NCBI GenBank assembly: GCA_937957775.1 | Contig: CALFXV010000087.1 | Span: 1 to 9,910 of the forward strand | Origin: an uncultured Methylotenera sp. | GTDB taxonomy: Bacteria; Pseudomonadota; Gammaproteobacteria; Burkholderiales; Methylophilaceae | DNA: 9,910 nt | Direction of reading: 5' to 3' | In this document: one piece after another, positions 1-6,443 of the stretch | Numbering within the stretch: position 1 is the first letter of the stretch | Layout of the letters: each line of letters begins with the position of its first letter | Notes under the pieces: generated by a model | Databases searched by the model: none | The model's input: the letters and a program-made list of their open reading frames with translations, nothing else | Told to the model about the DNA's origin: nothing | Made by a program: the position numbers and the translations under genes

Positions 1-28
1 GTGCTCTATCCGGTTGAGCTACGGGCAG
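1..28 (-). tRNA. Probable tRNA-Arg, 5' part only (runs off the left edge)
   Basis: Read on the minus strand, bases 28 to 1 give a 7-nt acceptor arm (CTGCCCG), T8-A9, a D stem GCTC paired with GAGC, and a D loop with the conserved GG. This is a normal tRNA 5' half, cut before the anticodon. The sequence from TAGCTC through GGATAGAGC is typical of bacterial tRNA-Arg, and Arg(CCG) next to Pro(UGG) is a familiar gammaproteobacterial tRNA cluster. The amino acid identity is therefore an inference: the anticodon is outside the window. C at position 1 is less usual than G and cannot be tested for pairing here. The gene is probably co-transcribed with tRNA-Pro 101 bases upstream, since I see no convincing separate promoter. 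Confidence 0.7.
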
Positions 29-129
29 ATTTGGGTTACGTGGGTTTTATAGAGCGCAGATTTAAGCATCATATAAAACTTTTCGGGCTGACTTTTAATT
101 AGGCAACTGAAATTCAATTGCAAAAATGT

Positions 130-206
130 TGGTCGGCGTGGAGAGATTCGAACTCCCGACATCCTGCTCCCAAAGCAGGCGCGCTACCAGGCTACGCTAC
201 ACGCCG
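130..206 (-). tRNA. tRNA-Pro(UGG)
   Basis: This is a complete 77-nt cloverleaf on the minus strand. The acceptor stem CGGCGTG pairs with CACGCCG, followed by discriminator A and an encoded CCA at 132-130. The anticodon stem CCTGC/GCAGG encloses the loop TTTGGGA, giving anticodon TGG (complement of 170-172), which reads proline codons. The T arm contains GTTCGAATC and the D loop contains the conserved GG of CCTGGTAGC. C at position 1 and A73 are normal for tRNA-Pro. A strong promoter lies just upstream at 216-244. It is the first recognisable gene of a minus-strand tRNA operon that continues with the partial tRNA at the left edge. Confidence 0.97.
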
Positions 207-215
207 AAGGGCAGA

Positions 216-244
216 AATATACTTTAATCCGAGCTTTAGGTCAA
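216..244 (-). promoter_or_regulatory. Sigma-70 promoter of the tRNA-Pro operon
   Basis: On the minus strand the -35 box TTGACC (244-239) and the -10 box TATATT (221-216) are separated by exactly 17 bases. Transcription should start around 209-210, only a few bases before the mature tRNA 5' end at 206. The bases after the -10 box (TCTGCCC) are fairly GC-rich, a feature of tRNA and rRNA promoters that respond to ppGpp and DksA. The promoter is divergent from folD and lies within the folD upstream region. Confidence 0.75.
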
Positions 245-307
245 TTCTAATATGTTAAAATGTCGCTTTATTTTTAATAATTGTTCCCTATTAAGCAACC
301 CTATCCA

Positions 308-1165
308 ATGACAGCGCAAATAATTGATGGCAAAGCCATTGCCGCCACCTTACTCGATTCTATTAAGTTACGCATTGATGCAAGACTTATCGCAAATAAG
401 CGCGCGCCCAGTCTAGCTGTTGTGCTGATAGGCGGCGATCCGGCTTCGGCCATCTACGTGCGCAACAAACGCTTGGCATGCGAAAAAGTTGGCATCAAGT
501 CACTGGCTTACGATTTGCCTAGTAGCACCAGCGAAGCTGAGTTACTAAAACTGATTAAACAATTAAATGAAGACAAAACTGTGGACGGTATCCTGGTGCA
601 GTCGCCTTTGCCGGCTCACATCAAAGACGAACACATCATAGAGCAAATTAGCCCAGACAAAGACGTGGATGGCTTTCACCCATACAACATAGGCCGCTTG
701 GCGGTGCGTCAACCAACCTTACGCTCTTGCACGCCGTTTGGGGTAATCAAGTTATTGCAAGCGGCTAACATTCCCTTGATGGGCTTGGATGCGGTCGTGG
801 TGGGGGTGTCCAATCACGTAGGCCGCCCCATGGCATTGGAACTGTTGCTGGCCGGTTGCACCGTCACCAGTTGCCATCGCCACACCAAAGATTTAGCCAA
901 GGCCATCATGCAAGCCGATTTAGTGGTTGCCGCCGCAGGCAAACCGGGCTTGATAAAAGGCGAGTGGATTAAGCCCGGAGCGATTGTGATCGACATCGGC
1001 ATTAACCGATTGGCCGATGGCAGCATCGCCGGTGATGTGGATTTTAATGCCGCTAAAGAAAGCGCCGCTTACATTACGCCAGTACCCGGTGGAGTGGGCC
1101 CAATGACGGTCGCCACCTTAATGGAAAACACTTTGCTGGCCCTGGAGCTTAGCGAAGCCGCTTAA
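308..1165 (+). CDS. folD: Bifunctional methylenetetrahydrofolate dehydrogenase / methenyltetrahydrofolate cyclohydrolase
   Basis: FolD interconverts 5,10-methylene-, 5,10-methenyl- and 10-formyl-tetrahydrofolate in the cytoplasm, using NADP(H), and so supplies one-carbon units for purines and formyl-Met-tRNA. The 285-residue product matches the family's usual length (about 285-300). The catalytic motif YVRNK has Tyr50 and Lys54, QSPLP follows at 98-102, and the substrate-site stretch [14 protein letters not shown] is at 118-131. The Rossmann nucleotide-binding segment [10 protein letters not shown] is at 166-175 and the family signature [12 protein letters not shown] at 260-271. I chose ATG308 because homologues begin with a short MxAxIIDGK segment. 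The frame is open from TTG281, but the nine extra residues look unlike the family. No good Shine-Dalgarno site precedes ATG308. The gene stands alone, divergent from the tRNA operon and 138 bases ahead of dksA. Confidence 0.97.
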   Translation: MTAQIIDGKAIAATLLDSIKLRIDARLIANKRAPSLAVVLIGGDPASAIYVRNKRLACEKVGIKSLAYDLPSSTSEAELLKLIKQLNEDKTVDGILVQSPLPAHIKDEHIIEQISPDKDVDGFHPYNIGRLAVRQPTLRSCTPFGVIKLLQAANIPLMGLDAVVVGVSNHVGRPMALELLLAGCTVTSCHRHTKDLAKAIMQADLVVAAAGKPGLIKGEWIKPGAIVIDIGINRLADGSIAGDVDFNAAKESAAYITPVPGGVGPMTVATLMENTLLALELSEAA

Positions 1166-1176
1166 TCAAATTTTTC

Positions 1177-1217
1177 AAAGCATTCAAGCCATTAGACTAG
1201 TTTTGCATGAATGCTTT
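1177..1217. repeat. 10-bp inverted repeat between folD and dksA
   Basis: AAAGCATTCA (1177-1186) is perfectly complementary to TGAATGCTTT (1208-1217), with a 21-base loop. The structure begins 11 bases after the folD stop codon. It could act as a weak folD terminator, but only three T of the stem and then ATT follow, so there is no proper U-tract. The right arm lies in the -35/-10 spacer of the putative dksA promoter, so it could instead be an operator. A smaller GCAT-GA-ATGC inverted repeat (1205-1214) lies inside the right side. Confidence 0.6.
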
Positions 1218-1231
1218 ATTCGGTGTACACT
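1203..1231 (+). promoter_or_regulatory. Putative dksA promoter with GC-rich discriminator
   Basis: TTGCAT (1203-1208) and TACACT (1226-1231) are spaced by 17 bases, giving a plausible sigma-70 promoter with imperfect boxes. Transcription would start near 1237-1239. The bases after the -10 box, CTCGCGC, are GC-rich, the hallmark of promoters inhibited by DksA with ppGpp. The leader of about 66 bases contains a small hairpin, GCGCT (1235-1239) with AGCGC (1249-1253), and then an AT-rich stretch. It ends in GGAA (1293-1296), a modest ribosome-binding site 7 bases before the dksA ATG. Confidence 0.55.
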
Positions 1232-1303
1232 CTCGCGCTAATTTTGTAAGCGCACGTTTAATTACGTTTTTTTAGAATTTACTTAAGTATTTGGAATCCA
1301 CTC

Positions 1304-1726
1304 ATGGCAGCCGTTACTAATAAACAATTTACCCCTTATCAGCCTAAAGCCGATGAGCAATACATGAGCAAAAATCAGCTCAACCACTTCCGTAAGATTT
1401 TGAACGAATGGAAACTGGAATTAAGCAACGACTTAAACCGTACCGTGCATACCATGCAAGATGAAGTCACGATGTTTGCTGATCCTAATGACCGTGCTAG
1501 CCAAGAATCCGACATGACCTTGGAGTTGCGCAACCGTGATCGCGAGCGCAAATTAATCAAGAAAATCGATGAAACCCTACGCAACATCGACAGCGGTGAA
1601 TACGGCTATTGCGAAGGTTGTGGCATAGAAATTGGCCTAAAACGATTGGAAGCCAGACCAACTGCCACGCTTTGCATCGATTGCAAAACGCTGGATGAAA
1701 TGCGCGAAAAACAAGTCGCAAAATAA
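1304..1726 (+). CDS. dksA: RNA polymerase-binding transcription factor DksA
   Basis: DksA enters the secondary channel of RNA polymerase and, with ppGpp, represses stable-RNA promoters and activates biosynthetic ones. The 140-residue protein has an N-terminal segment with YQPKADEQYM, then the long coiled coil (about 25-100). The coil tip carries the functional residues Asp60, Asp63 and Ala65 (DPNDRA), equivalent to E. coli Asp71, Asp74 and Ala76. ELRNRDRERKLIKKI follows at 74-88. The zinc finger has all four cysteines, Cys103, Cys106, Cys124 and Cys127, and the ending CIDCKTLDEMREKQ is typical. Compared with E. coli (151 aa) the N terminus is 11 residues shorter. It is a single-gene unit with its own promoter and a strong terminator. 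It is not beside gluQ or pcnB within this window, unlike the common enterobacterial arrangement. Confidence 0.97.
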   Translation: MAAVTNKQFTPYQPKADEQYMSKNQLNHFRKILNEWKLELSNDLNRTVHTMQDEVTMFADPNDRASQESDMTLELRNRDRERKLIKKIDETLRNIDSGEYGYCEGCGIEIGLKRLEARPTATLCIDCKTLDEMREKQVAK

Positions 1727-1731
1727 AATAG

Positions 1732-1762
1732 AAAAAAGGCCGCTAAATGCGGCCTTTTTTTT
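1732..1762. terminator. Bidirectional intrinsic terminator between dksA and the MBL hydrolase
   Basis: Stem GGCCGC (1738-1743) pairs with GCGGCC (1749-1754) around the loop TAAAT. A six-A run lies on the left (1732-1737) and eight T on the right (1755-1762). It starts six bases after the dksA stop codon and ends four bases before the stop codon of the convergent gene. The A and T tracts let it work in both directions. Confidence 0.93.
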
Positions 1763-1766
1763 ACCC

Positions 1767-2702
1767 TCACTCCCACTCTAAGGCCGGGTACAGCGTATTC
1801 ACATTGCGCCTATTGGCTACATCAAACAACAGCCATTTGTCTTTTTCAGTTGCCGCTGCCGTGTTCATGGCGGCTTCCATGCTAAGGCCGTTTTTAATGC
1901 TGGCGCGTATGTCGTTTAATAAAACCTGCAAATAGGTTTGCGCCTTATTCATATCCAGCACACCGTCATGGCTAACTGGACCATGACCGGGTACAACTTG
2001 TAAAGCACCACTGAGTTTTAGTTTATCCAGTTCGGCTATCAAGCCTTTCACGTCACCCTCTACCACCGGCGTGCGCTCTATAAACAACAAATCACCGCTA
2101 AACAATGTATGCGTTTGGCTGTCCATGACCGTTAAATCGGTATGGGTGTGTGCAACCGGGTGTGCCGTTAGCACCAGCGATCTGTCACCCAAATCCAACG
2201 TTAAACTGCTTTTAACCGCGATGCTAGGCTTAACCAATATGGTGCCCAAGGCATCTTCACCCAACAACCTGGCATTTAATTTAGCGTATTGTTCTTGGCG
2301 CAATTCCATGGTCGTGGCCAATTTCTCATGCCCAATAAATTCCGGCTCGACCTCATTCAACTGACTGGCCAAGAATGCGGCGTTGCCGTAGGTGTGGTCA
2401 GGATGGACGTGGGTGTTAATCACGAAGAGTACAGGCAAGGAAGTGACCTTAGCGATGGCCTGACGCAGTTGCTGCCCTACTCTAAGGCTACCGCCGGTAT
2501 CGATGACCGCTACCCCTTTGCTGCCCACAACAAAGCTAATGTTGCAGATATCGCCTTGGTAGCCATCGTCTATGTCTAAATGCGCGCCGTGATGCACATA
2601 AATACCCTGCCCTAGCGATTCAATAACGAAATCCTCACTGTATGCTGCAGGGGCAGATATCAGCCAAACTAAGCCACTAAGGATAATCATTAAAATACGC
2701 AT
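1767..2702 (-). CDS. Exported MBL-fold zinc hydrolase, SoxH / quinoprotein-relay-like
   Basis: The 311-residue protein belongs to the metallo-beta-lactamase superfamily. Residues 1-22 form a signal peptide: a short positive start, a hydrophobic core and a likely cut after Ala20-Tyr-Ser22, so the mature enzyme should be periplasmic. Metal-site motifs are complete: THVHPDH at 97-103 (His98, His100, Asp102, His103), His185 in HTHTD, Asp204 in SGD, and His240 in PGHG. NTHVHPDHTYGNAAF resembles SoxH-like proteins and the quinoprotein relay system zinc metallohydrolases found near PQQ-dependent enzymes. No PQQ, sox or dehydrogenase gene is visible here, so the substrate is unknown. A ribosome-binding site (ACAGGAAT) precedes the ATG and lies in an inverted repeat shared with the divergent cytochrome gene. 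The gene ends with TGA beside the bidirectional terminator. The subfamily is likely; a true beta-lactamase is unlikely. Confidence 0.88.
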   Translation of the reverse strand: MRILMIILSGLVWLISAPAAYSEDFVIESLGQGIYVHHGAHLDIDDGYQGDICNISFVVGSKGVAVIDTGGSLRVGQQLRQAIAKVTSLPVLFVINTHVHPDHTYGNAAFLASQLNEVEPEFIGHEKLATTMELRQEQYAKLNARLLGEDALGTILVKPSIAVKSSLTLDLGDRSLVLTAHPVAHTHTDLTVMDSQTHTLFSGDLLFIERTPVVEGDVKGLIAELDKLKLSGALQVVPGHGPVSHDGVLDMNKAQTYLQVLLNDIRASIKNGLSMEAAMNTAAATEKDKWLLFDVANRRNVNTLYPALEWE

Positions 2703-2706
2703 GGTT

Positions 2707-2804
2707 TATTCCTGTATTTGAGGTTATTGATAGAATAATCGGCTATCATGTATTAATTAGGTTTCATTAAATTTATTCGTCATTCAAATTAATATACAGG
2801 AATA
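2707..2804. repeat. 11-bp inverted repeat covering both ribosome-binding sites of a divergent gene pair
   Basis: TATTCCTGTAT (2707-2717) is the exact reverse complement of ATACAGGAATA (2794-2804). Each arm carries the Shine-Dalgarno core AGGA of the gene on its side: 4 bases before the MBL hydrolase start and 5 bases before the cytochrome b561 start. The 76 bases between are AT-rich and must hold both promoters. The AGGA core is expected at both places, but the match of the flanking bases is more than a ribosome-binding site requires. Confidence 0.75.
2727..2756 (+). promoter_or_regulatory. Possible promoter of the cytochrome b561-MAPEG operon
   Basis: TTGATA (2727-2732) and TATTAA (2751-2756) are separated by 18 bases and point toward the cytochrome b561 gene, which starts 53 bases further on. 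The region is AT-rich throughout, so chance matches are likely. I could not pick a convincing promoter for the opposite gene. Confidence 0.4.
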
Positions 2805-2809
2805 CCCGC

Positions 2810-3409
2810 ATGAAACAAACTCCAAGCCGTTACACTAAAACTGCCATCATCCTGCATTGGCTCATCGCTATTTTTATCGCCTTGATGTTTGTCTTAGGTT
2901 GGTACATGGCAGAGTTGCCTAAAGAGGCCCCCAAGCAAATCGCCTACGATTTATTTGATTTGGGTGTCTACACATGGCAATTGGCAGAAGAAGCCAGCCC
3001 TAGAACCTTTTATTTCAACTTGCATAAATCGCTAGGTCTAACGGTTTTGGCCTTGATCGTTTTGCGTGTTTTATGGCGCATCACCCACACGCCACCGGCA
3101 GCCTTAAGTTCCTACAAAGCCATAGAGAAAAAAGTCGCCACGGCCACTCACCACTCCCTGTATTTACTCATGTTAGCGGTGCCAGCGACCGGTTTAATCA
3201 TGGCAATAAACAGCAAATACGGTGTGAAATGGTTTGGCATAGACGTGATTGCCGGCCTAGACAACAAACCCGTGCGCGATTTTTTTGAATGCACGCATGA
3301 GTTTGTTGGTATCGTTTTATTGGTGTTGATAGGCATACATTTACTCGGTGCACTAAAACATAAATTCATCGACAAAGATGACACCATGAGCCGCATGAGC
3401 TTGAAATAA
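2810..3409 (+). CDS. Cytochrome b561 family membrane protein (CybB-like)
   Basis: This 199-residue protein is a predicted di-heme b-type cytochrome of the inner membrane that passes electrons between quinones and envelope partners. The start is typical of the family (RYTKTAIILHWLIA). Four hydrophobic helices are visible at about 13-33, 73-91, 115-134 and 163-182. Histidines positioned to bind heme are His16 (LHW), His72 (NLHKSLG), His114/His115 (THHSLYL), His163 (THEFVGI) and His177 (GIHLLGA). It is somewhat longer than E. coli CybB (176 residues). The extra length is mostly in the segment between helices 1 and 2, about residues 36-67, rich in acidic and aromatic residues. AGGAA (2798-2802) is a good ribosome-binding site. 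It is the first gene of a pair with the MAPEG gene and is divergent from an exported hydrolase, which hints at an envelope redox role. Confidence 0.92.
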   Translation: MKQTPSRYTKTAIILHWLIAIFIALMFVLGWYMAELPKEAPKQIAYDLFDLGVYTWQLAEEASPRTFYFNLHKSLGLTVLALIVLRVLWRITHTPPAALSSYKAIEKKVATATHHSLYLLMLAVPATGLIMAINSKYGVKWFGIDVIAGLDNKPVRDFFECTHEFVGIVLLVLIGIHLLGALKHKFIDKDDTMSRMSLK

Positions 3410-3412
3410 AGC

Positions 3413-3811
3413 ATGCTATTAATTACTTCCATTGTTGCCGCATTGCTTAGCTTAATCTTGATTAAGCTATCCTTTGCCGTGATTAGTTTAAGAAGAGAAA
3501 ATAAAGTTAGCCTGGGTAGCGGTGGTAACGATGCTCTAGAAAGAGCCATACGCGCGCAAGCTAATTTTACTGAATACGTGCCGACCGGCCTCATCCTGAT
3601 AGCTTGCTTGGAAGTAAATGGTGCGCCCTGGTGGCTAGTGCTGATACCCGGCCTCACCCTGATTATTGGTCGCGTATTTCATGCGCTAGGCATTAATCAA
3701 GCCCCGCCCAATTTTTCAAAAAGGGTGCTGGGCATGAAATTCACTTTTCATACCTTAATTGCTTTAGCCATTGTTAATATAGCCTGGTCCGTGTATCAAT
3801 TAGTCGCCTAA
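3413..3811 (+). CDS. MAPEG-family membrane protein (YecN-like)
   Basis: This 132-residue integral membrane protein has about four hydrophobic segments (roughly 2-25, 56-68, 72-90 and 110-130). The family signature is ERAIRAQANFTEYVP at 43-57, with Arg47, Asn51, Glu54 and Pro57, followed by GRVFHALGI at 86-94. The length matches E. coli YecN (131). MAPEG proteins include glutathione transferases and peroxidases of eicosanoid metabolism, but the role of bacterial members of this type is largely unknown, so no reaction is assigned. The start lies three bases after the cytochrome b561 stop, with no strong Shine-Dalgarno of its own, so translation is probably coupled. A strong terminator follows after 19 bases. 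Confidence 0.88.
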   Translation: MLLITSIVAALLSLILIKLSFAVISLRRENKVSLGSGGNDALERAIRAQANFTEYVPTGLILIACLEVNGAPWWLVLIPGLTLIIGRVFHALGINQAPPNFSKRVLGMKFTFHTLIALAIVNIAWSVYQLVA

Positions 3812-3830
3812 TTGCTAGAAAACCTTGTCC

Positions 3831-3863
3831 AATAAAAAATCCCGCCTAGCGGGATTTTTTATT
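3831..3863. terminator. Bidirectional terminator between the MAPEG gene and hemE
   Basis: AATAAAAAATCCCGC (3831-3845) and GCGGGATTTTTTATT (3849-3863) form a perfect 15-bp inverted repeat around the loop CTA. The GC core ATCCCGC/GCGGGAT is flanked by A and T runs, so it can stop transcription of both convergent units. The last two bases overlap the hemE stop codon (3862-3864), so on the minus strand the stem begins inside the stop codon. Confidence 0.95.
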
Positions 3864-4926
3864 ATTGGTGATAGGGCTGACTGTGAAATCGAACCGCCTC
3901 TAACATGGCAGCGGCATTTTCCGGTGGCGTCCACTGCGTGATACCGTGCCCTAAATTAAACACATGGCCATGGCCACTGCCATAGCTAGCCAACACCTTG
4001 GCCACTTGTTTGGCTATCGCGTCTGGCGTAGATAACAATATGGCCGGGTCTAAATTACCTTGCAAAGCCACTTTATGGCCCACGCGCTGACGCGCTTGAC
4101 CTATGTCCACAGCCCAATCCAACCCCAATGCATCCGCGCCAATTTCGGCTTGCGCTTCTAACCATAAGGCGCCGCCCTTGGTAAATACTATGCTGGGGAC
4201 CGGACGACCGTCGTTACTTTTAATTAAGCCTGACACGATTTTTTGCATGTAATTAAGGGAAAATTCGCCGTAGGCATCGTGTGCCAATGCACCGCCCCAT
4301 GAATCAAAAATCATGACGGCTTGGGCGCCAGCAAGAATTTGGGCGTTGAGATACTGCGTCACGGTTTGTGCCGTGATGTCTAAAATACGGTGCAATAAAT
4401 CCGGTCTGGCATAAGCCATTTTTTTGATGTTCAAGAAGTCAGTGCCGCCTTTGCCTTCCACCATATAGGTCGCCAAGGTCCAAGGACTGCCTGAAAAGCC
4501 TATCAGCGGCAGACGGCCATCCAGAGTTTTGCGGATTTGCGCCACGGCATCGAAGACGTATTGCAAATCGGCCATGTCAGGCACGAACAATTTTTTTATG
4601 TCAGCCTCTTCACGCAAAGTGCGTTCGAATTTTGGGCCTTCTCCCTCTTCAAAATACAAGCCCAAGCCCATGGCATCGGGCACGGTCAAGATGTCTGAAA
4701 ACAAAATGGCGGCATCCAATAGCGGGTAGCGATCCAAGGGTTGCATGGTCACATCAGTGGCAAAACAGGGGTTTTTACAGAGCTGCAAAAAACTGCCTGC
4801 GGTTTTGCGACTTTCACGGTATTCAGGTAAGTAACGACCGGCTTGGCGCATCATCCACACTGGCGTGTAATCGGTGGGCTGACGCATTAAGGCGCGCAAG
4901 AAATTATCGTTTTTCAATGGACTCAT
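3862..4926 (-). CDS. hemE: Uroporphyrinogen decarboxylase
   Basis: HemE removes four acetate carboxyl groups from uroporphyrinogen III to give coproporphyrinogen III, a cytoplasmic step of heme synthesis. Its 354 residues equal the E. coli length. Signature 1, [16 protein letters not shown] (22-37), contains Arg27 and Arg31. The catalytic Asp78 sits in FSDIL. Signature 2, [16 protein letters not shown] (143-158), has Tyr154. Ser209 (DSWGG) and His327 (NLGHGI) complete the known substrate-binding set. The start fits the usual family N terminus ([10 protein letters not shown]) but lacks a clear Shine-Dalgarno sequence. The gene lies 63 bases downstream of gltD on the same strand with no intrinsic terminator between, so it is probably the last gene of a gltB-gltD-hemE unit. 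It may also have its own promoter at the end of gltD. Confidence 0.98.
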   Translation of the reverse strand: MSPLKNDNFLRALMRQPTDYTPVWMMRQAGRYLPEYRESRKTAGSFLQLCKNPCFATDVTMQPLDRYPLLDAAILFSDILTVPDAMGLGLYFEEGEGPKFERTLREEADIKKLFVPDMADLQYVFDAVAQIRKTLDGRLPLIGFSGSPWTLATYMVEGKGGTDFLNIKKMAYARPDLLHRILDITAQTVTQYLNAQILAGAQAVMIFDSWGGALAHDAYGEFSLNYMQKIVSGLIKSNDGRPVPSIVFTKGGALWLEAQAEIGADALGLDWAVDIGQARQRVGHKVALQGNLDPAILLSTPDAIAKQVAKVLASYGSGHGHVFNLGHGITQWTPPENAAAMLEAVRFHSQPYHQ

Positions 4927-4933
4927 GTTTAAC

Positions 4934-4968
4934 CACGCAGACAGCGCCGCTAAGCATTGGTCTGCGTG
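4934..4968. repeat. 9-bp stem-loop in the gltD-hemE gap
   Basis: CACGCAGAC (4934-4942) pairs perfectly with GTCTGCGTG (4960-4968) across a 17-base loop. It fills more than half of the gap between gltD and hemE and ends seven bases before the hemE start codon. There is no U-run after it on the minus strand, so it is not an intrinsic terminator. It could be an RNA-processing site, a leader hairpin that affects hemE translation, or the remnant of a dispersed intergenic repeat. Confidence 0.7.
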
Positions 4969-4989
4969 CCTTTGTGGTGTAGCGTTGGA

Positions 4990-6417
4990 TTACCTAGGTA
5001 GCGTAGAACTGCCCATTAAGAACTCGTCGACGGCACGTGCAGCCTGACGGCCTTCACGTATGGCCCAAACCACCAAAGATTGACCACGGCGAACGTCGCC
5101 AGCAGCAAACACTTTGGCTTTGCTGGTTTTGTAACTGTCTTGGCCTTCGGTGCTGGCTTTGGCATTGCCGCGGCTGTCTTTTTCTACGGCAAAGGCATCG
5201 AGTAATTTTTGTATGGGTGAAACAAACCCCATGGCCAATAAGACCAAATCGGCTTTGATGGTGAATTCGGTGTTCGGCACCTCTTGCATTTTGCCGCCTT
5301 GCCATTGCACTTTGGCGCCAGTCAGCCCAACCACTTTACCGTTTTCACCTATTAAGGCTTTAGTGGTGATAGACCAATCCCTGTTTGCGCCTTCTTCATG
5401 CGAACTGGACGTGCGCATTTTTAAAGGCCAGTTTGGCCACACCATCTGCTTGTCTTCTTGCTCGGGTGGTTGAGGCATCAACTCAAACTGGGTGATGGAG
5501 GCTGCCCCATGACGGTTGGATGTGCCAACGCAATCGGAGCCTGTATCGCCGCCACCTATCACTACCACGTGTTTATTCGTTGCCATCACTTGATTGGGCA
5601 CCGTGTCGCCAGCCACTACTTGATTTTGTGGGGTCAGGAAGTCCATGGCGTACATTACGCCGTCTAAATCGCGACCTGTGACCGGCAGGTCACGTGGGTG
5701 CTCAGCGCCGCCAGCTAAGATAACTGCATCAAATTCTGCTAGTAAATCATCGGCTTTTACGTTTTCACCAACGTGCTGATTCACGCGGAATTCCACGCCT
5801 TCAGCTTGCATCTGCGTCATGCGTCTGTCGATGTGGGATTTTTCCATTTTAAAATCAGGAATACCGTAACGTAACAAGCCGCCAATACGGCTGTTTTTTT
5901 CCAAGACCACGACGCTATGACCCACTCGAGCTAATTGCTGCGCTGCCGCCAAACCGGCTGGGCCAGAACCAACTATGGCGACTTTTTTGCCGGTTTTATG
6001 GCTAGCAAGTTGCGGTTTAACCCAATCGTTTTCCCAAGCTTTATCAATAATCGCGTGCTCTATGGATTTAATGCCTACCGCATCCGCATTGATGTTGAGC
6101 GTACAGGCTGCTTCACATGGGGCCGGGCAAATACGACCGGTAAATTCAGGAAAGTTATTGGTGCTGTGCAACACATCAATTGCGGATTTCCAATCTTGCT
6201 GATAAACCAGGTCGTTAAAATCAGGAATGATGTTATTCACTGGGCAGCCGCTGGTGCAAAAAGGAATGCCGCAATCCATGCAACGTGCACCCTGTTGCTT
6301 GGCTTGATCATCGCTCAAATGCAAAACAAATTCTTTGTAGTTTTTAATGCGCTCAACCACAGGCAGGTTTGCCTCGGTCAGCCTGTTGTATTCCATAAAA
6401 CCCGTTACTTTGCCCAT
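4990..6417 (-). CDS. gltD: Glutamate synthase [NADPH] small subunit
   Basis: GltD takes electrons from NADPH through FAD and iron-sulfur centres and passes them to GltB for glutamate formation from 2-oxoglutarate and glutamine. The 475 residues are the usual length. The N-terminal [4Fe-4S] cysteines are Cys46, Cys49, Cys54 and Cys58 ([15 protein letters not shown]), then Cys97, Cys101 and Cys105 ([11 protein letters not shown]). The FAD-binding motif [10 protein letters not shown] is at 150-159, the NADPH-binding GGGDTG at 288-293, and the C-terminal flavin motif AAGDVRRGQ at 438-446. The ribosome-binding site AAAGG lies seven bases before ATG6417. It follows gltB after 26 bases in the same direction, as expected for one operon with a fixed subunit ratio. 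Confidence 0.98.
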   Translation of the reverse strand: MGKVTGFMEYNRLTEANLPVVERIKNYKEFVLHLSDDQAKQQGARCMDCGIPFCTSGCPVNNIIPDFNDLVYQQDWKSAIDVLHSTNNFPEFTGRICPAPCEAACTLNINADAVGIKSIEHAIIDKAWENDWVKPQLASHKTGKKVAIVGSGPAGLAAAQQLARVGHSVVVLEKNSRIGGLLRYGIPDFKMEKSHIDRRMTQMQAEGVEFRVNQHVGENVKADDLLAEFDAVILAGGAEHPRDLPVTGRDLDGVMYAMDFLTPQNQVVAGDTVPNQVMATNKHVVVIGGGDTGSDCVGTSNRHGAASITQFELMPQPPEQEDKQMVWPNWPLKMRTSSSHEEGANRDWSITTKALIGENGKVVGLTGAKVQWQGGKMQEVPNTEFTIKADLVLLAMGFVSPIQKLLDAFAVEKDSRGNAKASTEGQDSYKTSKAKVFAAGDVRRGQSLVVWAIREGRQAARAVDEFLMGSSTLPR

Positions 6418-6443
6418 ACTAAAACCTTTATCCTATTATGCTT

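Noticed and set aside
29..129. A separate promoter or small RNA between the two tRNA genes
   Set aside because: The stretch is AT-rich and offers several weak box-like matches, but none has a convincing -35/-10 pair or a stable hairpin.
281..307. TTG at 281 as the folD start, adding nine residues
   Set aside because: FolD proteins normally start at the short MxAxIIDGK segment, which ATG308 provides. The added residues are not family-like and no Shine-Dalgarno site favours TTG281.
1767..2702. A functional class B beta-lactamase (antibiotic resistance)
   Set aside because: The zinc-site motifs are shared by the whole MBL superfamily, and the HVHPDHTYGNAAF context and neighbours point to a SoxH/quinoprotein-relay-type hydrolase.
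3148..3657. A 169-codon open frame on the minus strand opposite the cytochrome b561 and MAPEG genes
   Set aside because: It is the shadow of two genes with clear family motifs and shows no protein-like pattern of its own.
4934..4968. Rho-independent terminator after gltD
   Set aside because: The stem is perfect but no U-run follows it on the minus strand (the next bases read GTTAAACATG), so it lacks the terminator signature.
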